Position numbers and translations under genes: made by a program. Below the pieces are notes generated by a model that saw only the letters and a program-made list of their open reading frames with translations, had not been told where the DNA came from and did not search any database. Source: Mucilaginibacter cryoferens (GTDB taxonomy: Bacteria; Bacteroidota; Bacteroidia; Sphingobacteriales; Sphingobacteriaceae). Taken from it: a DNA stretch of 64,000 nt. Shown here piece after piece: positions 25,951 through 34,009 of the stretch; within the stretch, counting starts at the first letter, position 1; the number at the start of each line of letters is the position of its first letter. The stretch is taken from contig NZ_JACHCR010000009.1 of assembly GCF_014205845.1 (NCBI RefSeq), forward strand, positions 1 to 64,000. Reading direction: 5' to 3'.

Positions 25951-26278
25951 TTTTTTTACCAAATAATTCTTTTACCCCTTCGCCGGGTTTAAGCCTGAAA
26001 AGCTGGATAAGCACAAAAGCACAACTGGCAATGCTGCCCAGGGCAAATAACAATATCAGCCATATTATTTTAACAACAACGTATTTCTCTTTATAGCAAA
26101 CCCATACAAATATTACCAGCACATTGGCATAAAAATCCCAAAGGGTGGCGCGCATCCAGGGTATAGCGCCCAGGTAATCCCAGTTGGTAAAAAGGTTGCT
26201 GCTTAGGCTGGTTGTTATTACAACGTAACACATCCACACCAAAACAATACTAAAAATAACCTTTAAGGCATTTATCAT
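25943..26278 (-). CDS. Small membrane protein, DUF1475/DUF2834-like
   Basis: A 111-residue protein with three predicted membrane segments: residues about 3-22, 48-65 and 70-95. The central block PWMRATLWDFYANVLVIFVW resembles the conserved region of DUF1475 proteins, as I remember that family; this was not searched. The tail LKPGEGVKELFGKKND is charged and probably cytosolic. It sits 8 bases after the peroxiredoxin gene and overlaps the DUF1295 gene by 8 bases, so all three are translated from one message. Function is unknown. Confidence 0.8.
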   Translation of the reverse strand: MINALKVIFSIVLVWMCYVVITTSLSSNLFTNWDYLGAIPWMRATLWDFYANVLVIFVWVCYKEKYVVVKIIWLILLFALGSIASCAFVLIQLFRLKPGEGVKELFGKKND

Positions 26279-26286
26279 TGCGGGGC

Positions 26287-26817
26287 TTATTTTGTTTTGG
26301 CAGCTTTAATAAAGGCAAGGGCATCATCTGCGTGCTCTTTGCCCTGCATCATGGCTTCGTGGGTGTACACTATCTTGCCCTTTAAGTCAACAATAAATGT
26401 TTCGCGGCCAGTCATGAAAAACTTTTTGTGGATGCCAAACATGTTGTAAACCTTGTTATCCGGGTCGCTTAGTAAGGTAAAAGGCAGTTTATAATGATCG
26501 GCAAAACCTTTATGGCTGGCAACCGTGCCCCCGTTTATTCCTATCACCATAGCACCGGCTTTGGTAAACTGATCAAAACTATCGCGAAAGGCGCAGGCTT
26601 CTTTGGTACAAACCATACTTTCGTCTTTTGGATAAAAATAAATGACCAAAACTTTTTTGCCCACGTAATCGGCAGTTTTAAATTCCTTGCCGTTCTGATC
26701 GAGCAGGGAGAAGGTTGGCATGTTGTCGCCGGTTAGTAATTCTTTACCGGTTTGGGCCTGTGCCGCGCACGAGAACAGGAAAGAAGCAGCCAGGATAATA
26801 ATCAAATATTTTAGCAT
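26287..26817 (-). CDS. Exported peroxiredoxin, Bcp/PrxQ type
   Basis: Reduces hydrogen peroxide or organic peroxides using a thiol. From the ATG at 26817 (MLKYLIIILAAS) it has 176 residues. The leader has LFSC with Cys17, so it is a possible lipoprotein, or it may be cleaved after AQA. The thioredoxin-fold part has MPTFSLLDQNGKEF, VLVIYFYPKDESMVCTKEAC and AFRDSF. Cys70 is the peroxidatic and Cys75 the resolving cysteine, the five-residue spacing of PrxQ/Bcp enzymes; the residue before the active Cys is Val rather than the common Gly. The exported location implies envelope protection. It is the first gene of the operon with the small membrane protein and DUF1295 protein. An ATG at 26859 would add 14 residues before the leader. 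Confidence 0.88.
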   Translation of the reverse strand: MLKYLIIILAASFLFSCAAQAQTGKELLTGDNMPTFSLLDQNGKEFKTADYVGKKVLVIYFYPKDESMVCTKEACAFRDSFDQFTKAGAMVIGINGGTVASHKGFADHYKLPFTLLSDPDNKVYNMFGIHKKFFMTGRETFIVDLKGKIVYTHEAMMQGKEHADDALAFIKAAKTK

Positions 26818-26885
26818 GGTGGTGTCTGTTTCCATTACGTACGAAATTTTTGAGTACAAGCGATTTAACTCAGATAAATAAAAAA

Positions 26886-26912
26886 GCCATCACTTTGTTT
26901 TAAAGTGATGGC
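26886..26912 (-). terminator. Terminator after the TIM-barrel gene
   Basis: Stem GCCATCACTTT / AAAGTGATGGC (11 bp, perfect) with a 5-base loop. On the minus strand it is followed by TTTTTTATTT. It lies 28 bases beyond the stop of the isomerase-like gene at 26940. Confidence 0.92.
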
Positions 26913-26939
26913 CAGTATATTACGCTTGTAACAAAGTTT

Positions 26940-27824
26940 TTATACCAAATTCTTCTTGATATAAGATATACTTTGAGTGATGCTGTCAAACGGATCGCCG
27001 GGGCATACATCCTGTTCAACAAAAAAGTATTTCATGCCTGCTTTTTTTGATTGGGCAAGAATCTTTTTAAAGTCTACAACACCGTTACCCACTTCGGTGA
27101 ATTTCTTTTCGGGTGTCTTGTCCATATCCTTCATGTGAAACAGCGGGAAACGGCCGGGATATTTATTAAAAAAGGCTATGGGGTCCTGGCCTGCTTTTGT
27201 CATCCAATATAAATCCATCTCCATTTTTACCAGGTCGGCATCCGTTTCATTTAATAATGTTTCGTACGGGTATTTTCCGTCTTCCTGTATAAACTCAAAA
27301 TCGTGGTTGTGGTAGCAAAGCTGTATGCCCGCTGTTTTGCAGGTTTGCCCTGCTACTGTAAGCATATCGGCCACTTTCTTATAATGATCAAGGTTGCCCC
27401 GTTCTGCTTGCGATAAATAAGCACAAACCATGTATTTAAGACCGAGTGCCGCGGCATCATCAACGGCCCTTTTCCAGTCGTTTAAAATGGTACCCAGCTG
27501 CGACGCGCCGTTAACCTGTTCTTCGCCCAGGCGATAATGCGCGCTTGGCATAATTAAACCCTCCTGTTTTAAAACACTGGCAAAGCCTTTGGCATTCATA
27601 CCATAAAACAGTTCGTTGCCTGTATAAGTTGCGCCTTCAACAGATGTATAGCCTATTTTAGCCACTTTGGCCAATGCGGCTACCGGGTCTTTCGCCATGG
27701 CATCGCGTACAGTATATAGTTGCAGGCCTATTAGTTTTTTATCGTATGCAAATAAACTGGGAGCTGCCAAAAGTCCGGCAGAAAGTACAGCCGAAGTTTT
27801 AAGAAATGAGCGTCTTGTAGTCAT
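26940..27824 (-). CDS. Secreted sugar phosphate isomerase/epimerase-like TIM-barrel protein
   Basis: A 294-residue protein of the xylose-isomerase-like TIM-barrel superfamily. The N-terminus MTTRRSFLKTSAVLSAGLLA is a twin-arginine-like signal, indicating export of a folded protein. Barrel segments include IGLQLYTVRD, KMEMDLYWMTKAGQDP, FPLFHMKDMD and KYFFVEQD, with the His, Glu and Asp residues that bind metal in the family (LCYHNHDFEF, EMDLYW, FHMKDMD, EQD). Members in Bacteroidota act on sugars or inositols; the substrate is not assignable. A terminator directly follows and the gene is monocistronic. Confidence 0.88.
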   Translation of the reverse strand: MTTRRSFLKTSAVLSAGLLAAPSLFAYDKKLIGLQLYTVRDAMAKDPVAALAKVAKIGYTSVEGATYTGNELFYGMNAKGFASVLKQEGLIMPSAHYRLGEEQVNGASQLGTILNDWKRAVDDAAALGLKYMVCAYLSQAERGNLDHYKKVADMLTVAGQTCKTAGIQLCYHNHDFEFIQEDGKYPYETLLNETDADLVKMEMDLYWMTKAGQDPIAFFNKYPGRFPLFHMKDMDKTPEKKFTEVGNGVVDFKKILAQSKKAGMKYFFVEQDVCPGDPFDSITQSISYIKKNLV

Positions 27825-28028
27825 AATTATTTTTTAATAATTGGTAATGATCGGTAGTGTTGATGATTGGTGAAGTAAATATAGTGTAATAACCACACCA
27901 AAACCAAAGACTAAATTTTAATTGATTGGTTTAAATTAAACCATCCGGCCAAAATGAAGTCACATTGTTACAAAGCCCGCAATGCCTAAGTTGTTGGGCT
28001 GCTTATGTACATCTTATCACAATAACAT

Positions 28029-28676
28029 ATGAAACTCCCTGCAGGTTTGGTTTTAGTGTTCTTATTATGCGGTGCTTTAACAGCCCGTGCCCAGTCAGGC
28101 GGACTGCTTATCAGGGTAGGCGCTATGCAGCCTACGGCCAATTTATCAGACAGCAATCTCACCAAAGGCTCATTCCGGGTTAATATCGGTTACGGAAAAG
28201 TTTTTGCCGGCGGTCATGCGGGTTTAGACGTAACCGGCTTTGCCGATGTTATGAAGTACAACTTTTATTTTGATCATTTCGACAAGCGCTTTAAAGGTAC
28301 AACCTTATATTCGGGTATTGCCATAACGCCTAATTACTGCATTAATCCTGGAGGCGAGATCAGAGTTTCGATAGCCCTGTCAATAAAAACCGGCTACAAC
28401 TGGGGCTATGGCAACGTGTATGGCTATAGCGAGCGGCATGATAATTATTCAGACAAACTGGAAAGTAAGTCACTAAGCGCAAGCTACTCTTTCGCTTATT
28501 CGCCAATGGTGACATTTGCCATTCCCGGCAACTTTGGCAGTGTGGGCCTTGAACTGGGTTACGATAGTACCAACTACGGCACAGGCATTAACCGTTTACG
28601 ATCAAATTACTATGCCCCTTTAAAATACAATTCGGGATATTTGTTTGCAGGGGTATTTTTCAGGCTGCATCATTAA
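28029..28676 (+). CDS. Predicted outer-membrane beta-barrel protein, unknown function
   Basis: I do not recognise a family. The 215-residue product starts with a clear signal peptide (MKLPAGLVLVFLLCGALTARA, cleavage before QSGG). The rest is rich in alternating aromatic/hydrophobic and small residues, with Tyr and Gly frequent and short strands separated by Asn/Asp turns, ending in SGYLFAGVFFRLHH, close to the aromatic end expected of an outer-membrane barrel. It is isolated: a 204-base gap lies before it and 127 bases separate it from the cysE gene. It is not clearly part of the cysteine genes. Confidence 0.75.
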   Translation: MKLPAGLVLVFLLCGALTARAQSGGLLIRVGAMQPTANLSDSNLTKGSFRVNIGYGKVFAGGHAGLDVTGFADVMKYNFYFDHFDKRFKGTTLYSGIAITPNYCINPGGEIRVSIALSIKTGYNWGYGNVYGYSERHDNYSDKLESKSLSASYSFAYSPMVTFAIPGNFGSVGLELGYDSTNYGTGINRLRSNYYAPLKYNSGYLFAGVFFRLHH

Positions 28677-28803
28677 AAGCTATGTATGTAAAAATTACTA
28701 CTTCCATCAATTAAGTAGCCCTTTTTACAAACAAACAACATTTTTTTCGATAAACTTGCAATATCAAAATAGCTGTTGTCCCTCAACAGCGTATTAATAA
28801 AAC

Positions 28804-29634
28804 ATGAGTGAAGAATTTTACGGGCAAATTTTTACCAAGCAGCAAAAGCTTGAGTACGTGCCATCTAACAAAGAAATTACCAGGTGGGCGCTACGCGTTA
28901 TTCATTTGCTGTACCCCGAGCAAACAGCCAAGCTTTTTTCGACCGTTGATGACATAAAGGCTGAGTTTGTTTTGTTGGAGGCCGAGCTTTATAAAATTAT
29001 GGAGGCTACTAAAGCCTGCGCCGATTGCGACAATAAAAAACGCGCTGCCAATTTTTTTGAGAATCTCCCCCGGCTCTATACTATCTTAAATACAGATATC
29101 CAGGCTATTTTTAACGGCGATCCGGCTGCCCGCAGTGAGTTTGAGGTTATTCGTACCTACCCCGGCTTTTATGCCATATCGCTTTACAGACTGGCACACC
29201 AGTTATATACAAGCGATGTGCCCCTGATCCCCAGGATACTTACGGAGTACGCGCACTCTAAAACAGGCATCGATATTCACCCCGCCGCCGTTATTGGCGA
29301 ATACTTTTATATAGACCATGGCACCGGTATTGTAATTGGCGAAAGCTGCATCATAGGCTCGCACGTTAAGCTATACCAGGGTGTTACCCTTGGCGCTTTA
29401 AGCGTTGATAAAAGCATGGCCTTTACCAAGCGCCACCCAACGGTAGAAGATAATGTGGTGATCTATTCAGGAGCCACCATACTGGGCGGCGAAACCATTA
29501 TAGGGGCTAACAGTGTAGTTGGGGGTAACGTGTGGCTTACCAAAAGCCTGCCGCCAAACTCAAGGGTTTACCATACCCCAAGTATCCGCATCCTTAAAAA
29601 ACTTACAAAGCGCATCTTCGGCGAGAAAAAATAA
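28804..29634 (+). CDS. cysE: Serine O-acetyltransferase
   Basis: Acetylates L-serine with acetyl-CoA to O-acetylserine, the first step of cysteine synthesis. It has 276 residues. An N-terminal helical domain (about 1-160) precedes the left-handed beta-helix of hexapeptide repeats (about 160-250), with signature IDIHPAAVIGEYFYIDHGTG, then IVIGESCIIGSHVKLYQGVTLGA and GANSVVGGNVWL. The His in IDHGTG is the catalytic base. The cysteine synthase gene lies two genes downstream on the same strand, fitting one biosynthetic group. Confidence 0.94.
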   Translation: MSEEFYGQIFTKQQKLEYVPSNKEITRWALRVIHLLYPEQTAKLFSTVDDIKAEFVLLEAELYKIMEATKACADCDNKKRAANFFENLPRLYTILNTDIQAIFNGDPAARSEFEVIRTYPGFYAISLYRLAHQLYTSDVPLIPRILTEYAHSKTGIDIHPAAVIGEYFYIDHGTGIVIGESCIIGSHVKLYQGVTLGALSVDKSMAFTKRHPTVEDNVVIYSGATILGGETIIGANSVVGGNVWLTKSLPPNSRVYHTPSIRILKKLTKRIFGEKK

Positions 29635-29755
29635 CTGACCGACATTTATTACCCTTTTACCGAAGGTTTACCGCACCCTGCCGGTTTGCGTAATCAAACG
29701 TGCCCTTTTTTTTTCATTTTGTCATTATATGGTTCAAAACTTACCATTCGCAAAA

Positions 29756-30895
29756 ATGAAATCACTTACGCTATCTGCATTTATTTGCCTGTGTTTTACC
29801 TGCACGTATACAAACGCCCAAACCAACAAACCTTTACTAAGCGATAATCAGCTTAAAACCAAACTCGATTTGGCCGTGGATAAAGGCGCGCGCATTTATA
29901 TGGATACAGCGAATACGGTTGGTATTTCTATAGGTGTTTATAAAGATGGCAAAGCATATACCTACAACTACGGTGAAATAAAAAAAGGGACAGGCAAACT
30001 CCCTACCGCCGATAACTTTTATAACCTTGGCTCGGTTGCCAAAACGTTTGTAACCACCATGCTGGCCGAGGCAGTTATTGAAAACAAAGCCAACCTCAAC
30101 GATGATATCCGTAAATACCTGCCCGGCAATTATCCGAACCTGCAATACAACGGGCACCCCATCAGGCTGGTTAATTTGGCCAATCATACATCGGGCTTAC
30201 CGGGGCAGGCGCACATATTTCCCAAAACGGTAAAAGACAGTTTAAGAAAACTGAGCCTGCCAGAACAACTTCATTTTTATGATGTATACAAGGCCGATAG
30301 CCTGTTGAAAGATCTGCATAGCTTAAAGCCCGATACAATCCCCGGCACAAAATTCAGATACAACGGTAATGGAATGATGGTGCTGATATTATTACTGGAA
30401 CGTATTTATCATCAGCCTTATGAGCAACTGGTAACGCATTATTTAAAAACGCACTTAAATATGGCAGATACCAAAACACAAATAGATATCCATTCTGATA
30501 GGCTGGCACAAGGCTATAACAGCAATAATCAACCCCAGCCATTTTTAAATTTAACCGACTATTACAACGGCCCAAGCATGAACTCGACCATAAACGACAT
30601 GCTTAAATACATCAAAGCCAATTTAGCAGAGCAAGACCCAGCAATAAAGTTAAGTCACCGGCTAACCTGGAAAAATCCCGATAACACCGGTGTTGGCTTA
30701 GGCTGGATGATGGATGTGGATTATAAGGGCACGCCTATTATTTATCACGATGGCCATACCGGCATCGGTTTTAATACCCTGTGCCTTTTTTATCCCGGTA
30801 AAAACCTGGGCTATATTGTTATTGTGAATGATAACATCGACCAGCAACGCCTTACCGATCTGCAAACCAACATTCAAAAAATACTTGATCATTAA
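29756..30895 (+). CDS. Secreted serine hydrolase, beta-lactamase class C/PBP4* family
   Basis: An exported serine hydrolase of 379 residues from the ATG at 29756 (MKSLTLSAFICLCF); an ATG at 29729 in the same frame adds nine residues before the signal peptide. The signal ends near NAQT. Family motifs: SVAK with nucleophile Ser93 and Lys96 in NLGSVAKTFVTTM, the second motif FRYNGNGMMV where the usual YxN is Y-N-G (a variant seen in this family), and the third motif HDGHTGIGFNT. Such proteins act on peptides, esters or cell-wall stems. It lies between cysE and cysM but nothing in the sequence ties it to cysteine metabolism. Confidence 0.88.
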   Translation: MKSLTLSAFICLCFTCTYTNAQTNKPLLSDNQLKTKLDLAVDKGARIYMDTANTVGISIGVYKDGKAYTYNYGEIKKGTGKLPTADNFYNLGSVAKTFVTTMLAEAVIENKANLNDDIRKYLPGNYPNLQYNGHPIRLVNLANHTSGLPGQAHIFPKTVKDSLRKLSLPEQLHFYDVYKADSLLKDLHSLKPDTIPGTKFRYNGNGMMVLILLLERIYHQPYEQLVTHYLKTHLNMADTKTQIDIHSDRLAQGYNSNNQPQPFLNLTDYYNGPSMNSTINDMLKYIKANLAEQDPAIKLSHRLTWKNPDNTGVGLGWMMDVDYKGTPIIYHDGHTGIGFNTLCLFYPGKNLGYIVIVNDNIDQQRLTDLQTNIQKILDH

Positions 30896-30970
30896 AAGTA
30901 ATTTATAAGTCAATTCAGCGGCTTTTTGCTTTCGGCATTATGCTTTTAGCTTCTATTTAAATAATCCTGC

Positions 30971-30978
30971 TAATTTTG
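30971..30978 (+). promoter_or_regulatory. Possible -7 box for cysM
   Basis: TAATTTTG fits TAnnTTTG, 52 bases before the chosen cysM start. No TTTG element was found at the expected spacing, so it is weak. Confidence 0.3.
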
Positions 30979-31029
30979 TTTTTGGTAACCGGGAGCGATC
31001 TTGTTTACCAAAAACAAAAGAAAACAATT

Positions 31030-31902
31030 ATGGCTACACTCATCGATTTGATAGGCAATACGCCTATGGTTGAAATAAAAAAACTAAACCCAAATCCCAA
31101 CGTACAGATATTTGCCAAGCTGGAGGGTAATAATCCTGGCGGCAGTGTTAAAGACAGGGCTTCGCTGAATATGATCCGCAGCGCTATCGATCGTGGTGAT
31201 ATTAAACCGGGCACCAAATTAATAGAAGCCACCAGCGGTAATACAGGTATAGCACTAGCCATGATAGCCCGCTTATTTGATCTGGAGATTGAGCTGGTAA
31301 TGCCCTCCAACTCTACCCGCGAACGTACGCTTACCATGGAAGCCTTTGGCGCCAAAGTAACCTTATTAGAAGGTATAGAACTTTGCCGCGATTACGCTGA
31401 AGAAAAAGCAGCCACCGGCGAATTTTACCTGGTAAACCAGTTTGCCAACCCCGATAATTTTGGCGCGCATATTAAAAGCACAGGTCCGGAGATATGGAGA
31501 GATACCGAGGGTAAAATAACACATTTTGTAAGCGCTATGGGTACCACCGGTACTATAATGGGTAACTCTATATATCTGAAGCAACAAAACCCCGATATAC
31601 AAATAATAGGCTGCCAACCTACCGAAGGCTCTTCTATTCCCGGCATCCGCAGATGGCCGGCCGCTTATCTGCCCAAAATATTTGATGCATCGAGGGTGGA
31701 TAGGGTTATGGATATCAGCGAGGACGAAGCCACCCAAATGGCACGCCAGCTTGCCAGAGTTGAAGGCGTATTTGCAGGTATGAGCAGCGGCGGCGCACTA
31801 TCTGCAGCCGTAAAATTAGCTTCAGAATTAAAAGAAGGCGTAATTGTATTTATCTGCTGCGATAGGGGCGACAGGTATTTGAGCAGTGAATTGTTTGGAT
31901 AA
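31030..31902 (+). CDS. cysM: Cysteine synthase B (O-acetylserine sulfhydrylase)
   Basis: A PLP enzyme that makes cysteine from O-acetylserine and sulfide or thiosulfate. It has 290 residues from the ATG at 31030 (MATLIDLIGNTPMVEI). A frame from 30976 adds 18 residues overlapping a likely promoter and lacks family similarity. Motifs: NPGGSVKDRA with PLP-binding Lys41, the substrate loop ATSGNTGIALA, and the phosphate loop SAMGTTGTIMG. The stretch NPDNFGAHIKSTGPEIWRDT and the short C-terminus fit CysM rather than CysK. It works with the cysE product encoded at 28804. Confidence 0.93.
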   Translation: MATLIDLIGNTPMVEIKKLNPNPNVQIFAKLEGNNPGGSVKDRASLNMIRSAIDRGDIKPGTKLIEATSGNTGIALAMIARLFDLEIELVMPSNSTRERTLTMEAFGAKVTLLEGIELCRDYAEEKAATGEFYLVNQFANPDNFGAHIKSTGPEIWRDTEGKITHFVSAMGTTGTIMGNSIYLKQQNPDIQIIGCQPTEGSSIPGIRRWPAAYLPKIFDASRVDRVMDISEDEATQMARQLARVEGVFAGMSSGGALSAAVKLASELKEGVIVFICCDRGDRYLSSELFG

Positions 31903-31930
31903 CAATCCCATGCGCTCAGAAGATTATTTA

Positions 31931-32070
31931 ATTCCCTCCCTCGGGAGGGGCGTGCCGGAAATGCGTGTAAATGCAGGGAGGGGTTTCTGCGAGCGACTGA
32001 CCGTATGGCTGTTCGAGCGCCTGAATTAACCCCTTCCTTCCCTTCCCCAAGGAAGGAATCGCACATTCCC
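31931..32070. repeat. CT/GA-rich dispersed palindromes, AATCGCACATT type
   Basis: Two related blocks: CCTCCCTCGGGAGGGG (about 31935) followed by a GGAAATGCGTGTAAATGC stretch, and CCTTCCCCAAGGAAGG (32041-32056) followed directly by AATCGCACATTCCC. The same palindrome-plus-AATCGCA arrangement recurs at 50871-50900 and 55629-55664. Confidence 0.75.
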
Positions 32071-32129
32071 TCAACTTTTTATTTCTTCCGAACACCTATG
32101 GGGGCCAATTAACACTATAAATTATTTGC

Positions 32130-32194
32130 TATAAACGCACTAACCTCCCGCGTAATCCGATACTGACGGATTGCACGGGAGGTTAGTGTTTATA
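32130..32194. repeat. Long near-perfect hairpin, function unknown
   Basis: Left arm 32130-32159 and right arm 32167-32194 pair over about 28 bp with a 2-base bulge (GC after TATAAAC) and two mismatches, around a 7-base loop. The core is ACTAACCTCCCG / CGGGAGGTTAGT. No T-run follows on either strand, so it is not a normal intrinsic terminator. Confidence 0.88.
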
Positions 32195-32219
32195 GATACT
32201 TTATAAAAATTAATCCCGG

Positions 32220-32717
32220 TTACTTCCCTAAATCGTAATTAACAACTACGGTTGGCAGTAACGTAGCATTATCCATAGGCACCTGGTTGGTTGAGAGAAT
32301 AGGCTTACGATGGATATAAAAATCGTAAACGTGTTTCTCCAGGGCTTTTGTAGGCACCGCCGGCGGATTAAACCCTATTGAAAAAGGCAATATAAAATCG
32401 TGAGTTTTTTCATGATCGGGGATGATCCATTTATGGTTCGATTTTTTTAAGGCCTGTATGATCGGGGTTGTTAAAATATAATCATCGGCATAGTATACAA
32501 CTATGCGTTTAATGGTGCCCTTTTCATCGGCAGTAAATTTAAACACAGCAGTACCCGTTGCCTTTTTACTAATGATATCGTTAGATACTACCAGGCTATC
32601 TTTAAAAAAAGTGCTCATTACAGGTGCACCGCCCTGAAAAGGGAATGCCAACTCTGTTTGGGCCATACTGTATACAGACGATAGAACGGCTACTACTAAT
32701 AATATGATCTTTTTCAT
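32220..32717 (-). CDS. Exported TonB C-terminal-domain-like protein
   Basis: A 165-residue protein with a signal peptide (MKKIILLVVAVLSSVYSMAQ). Residues about 50-120 look like a small TonB-C-type alpha/beta domain: GTAVFKFTADEKGTIKRIVVYYADD followed by PIIQALKKSNHKWIIP and ILPFSIGF. This matches the conserved pattern of a strand, an EDGxI turn, a helix ending in ALK and a closing strand. It has no membrane anchor or Pro-rich linker, so it would be a free periplasmic protein rather than an energy transducer. It follows the RNA methyltransferase gene by 24 bases, so the two are likely co-transcribed without an evident functional link. Confidence 0.65.
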   Translation of the reverse strand: MKKIILLVVAVLSSVYSMAQTELAFPFQGGAPVMSTFFKDSLVVSNDIISKKATGTAVFKFTADEKGTIKRIVVYYADDYILTTPIIQALKKSNHKWIIPDHEKTHDFILPFSIGFNPPAVPTKALEKHVYDFYIHRKPILSTNQVPMDNATLLPTVVVNYDLGK

Positions 32718-32741
32718 TTATGTAAACTTTTGTTAACGTAG

Positions 32742-33926
32742 TTACTTTGGCTGCGGACGTTCACTTGGGTCGCGCTTACTACCATCGTATAACTCATATT
32801 CAAATAAGCGGCAATCCAGCTTGCCATTGTAAAATTCAATCCGGCGCGATGGGCGTAAGCCTATCTTTTTAGCCAGATCGGGGTTGCCTGTAAAAACATA
32901 ACCACGGTAGCCAAGGCATTTCTTTTTCAGAAAATCGCCCATTCTTTTATAGGTTATCTCCAGCTTGCTGTGTACCCCCAAACGCTCGCCATACTCGGGG
33001 TTAAACATAACCACTCCTGCATCTTCGGGTACGTCGGTATCTTCAAAGTCACAAACAGCAAAATCTATTAAATGTTCTACTCCTGCTGTTTTAGCATTTT
33101 TTTGAGCAATGTCTATAGCGTCTTCAGATATATCTGTGGCTATAATTTTAAAGCCGGTTTCTTTCTTAGCCTTATCTTTTAATTTACGGCGCTCCACAAA
33201 AAACACGTTTTCATCGTAGCCCATAATATGCATAAAGCCATAATTCATTCTAAACAGGCCCGGGTGCTTATCGGTAGCCAGTAAGGCTGCTTCAATAGCC
33301 AGCGTACCAGAACCGCACATGGGGTTAATGAAAGTACTCTTACGGTCCCAATTGGTAGCCATAATGGTTGATGTGGCCAAAGCCTCCAGCATAGGGGCTT
33401 TACCGGGTATTTTACGATAGCTGTGTTTGGCTAGTGTTTCGCCGGAGGTATCCATAAAAATATCGGCTTCATCATCTTGCCAGTACAGGTGTACTAACGT
33501 TTTATTGGCTTCGGAACCAGAGTTGGGGCGAACGCCTTTAACTTCTTTTATCCTATCTACAATGGCATCTTTTACCTTTACATTGGCAAACAGCGGCGTT
33601 AAAATGTGCTCGTTATTAACATTTGATGTAACGGAAAAATATCCGCTAAAATCAATCAGCTTTTCCCATTCAACGGTAACTAACTCATCGTATAGTTCCT
33701 TTGGATCGGCGGCCTTAAAGCTTTTTATTAAATAAAGCACCTGACTTGCGCAGCGCAGGTTTAAATTTAGGGCAATGGTATCTGTAACTGTGCCTTTTAG
33801 CTCAACCCCGGTTGGGAAAACGCGTGTTGGCGTATAGCCCAATGCCTCTACTTCCTGTTGCAGATAGCCCGAAAGCCTCTTGTTGCAGGTAATTATTATT
33901 TTACTCTCGTTGTGGAAAACTTGCAT
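32742..33926 (-). CDS. THUMP-domain class I RNA methyltransferase (RlmL/RlmK N2-guanine type)
   Basis: A SAM-dependent methyltransferase likely acting on 23S rRNA guanine N2, like the RlmL half of E. coli RlmKL. It has 394 residues: an N-terminal ferredoxin-like and THUMP part (about 1-155, with IITCNKRLSGYLQQEVEALG), then a Rossmann methyltransferase domain with FINPMCGSGTLAIEAALLAT, FKIIATDISEDAIDIAQKNA and VVMFNPEYGERLG. The catalytic motif is NPEYG where most relatives have NPPYG. The C-terminal RPSRRIEFYNGKLDCRLFEYEL is typical. Methylation target is inferred from the family. Confidence 0.88.
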   Translation of the reverse strand: MQVFHNESKIIITCNKRLSGYLQQEVEALGYTPTRVFPTGVELKGTVTDTIALNLNLRCASQVLYLIKSFKAADPKELYDELVTVEWEKLIDFSGYFSVTSNVNNEHILTPLFANVKVKDAIVDRIKEVKGVRPNSGSEANKTLVHLYWQDDEADIFMDTSGETLAKHSYRKIPGKAPMLEALATSTIMATNWDRKSTFINPMCGSGTLAIEAALLATDKHPGLFRMNYGFMHIMGYDENVFFVERRKLKDKAKKETGFKIIATDISEDAIDIAQKNAKTAGVEHLIDFAVCDFEDTDVPEDAGVVMFNPEYGERLGVHSKLEITYKRMGDFLKKKCLGYRGYVFTGNPDLAKKIGLRPSRRIEFYNGKLDCRLFEYELYDGSKRDPSERPQPK

Positions 33927-34009
33927 GATATTTTGCGAAATTAAGCATTAAAAACGCCCTATTTTAATTTCTTATCTATTAACTTTACATTTTAAATTAT
34001 TTGAAGATT

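Larger units (their letters stand above)
31903..32219. other. Intergenic region with palindromic repeats and a long hairpin
   Basis: No gene is supported between cysM and the convergent TonB-C-like gene. It holds GA/CT-rich palindromes (about 31931-31972 and 32041-32070) and a 28-30 bp hairpin (32130-32194), each listed separately. Confidence 0.7.

Noticed and set aside
28029..31902. The whole run as a sulfur operon including the surface protein
   Set aside because: A 127-base gap and no sulfur-related motif in the 215-residue protein; only cysE and cysM are tied to the pathway.
32130..32194. Standard terminator between cysM and the TonB-C-like gene
   Set aside because: There is no T-run on either strand, so it was kept as an unexplained hairpin.
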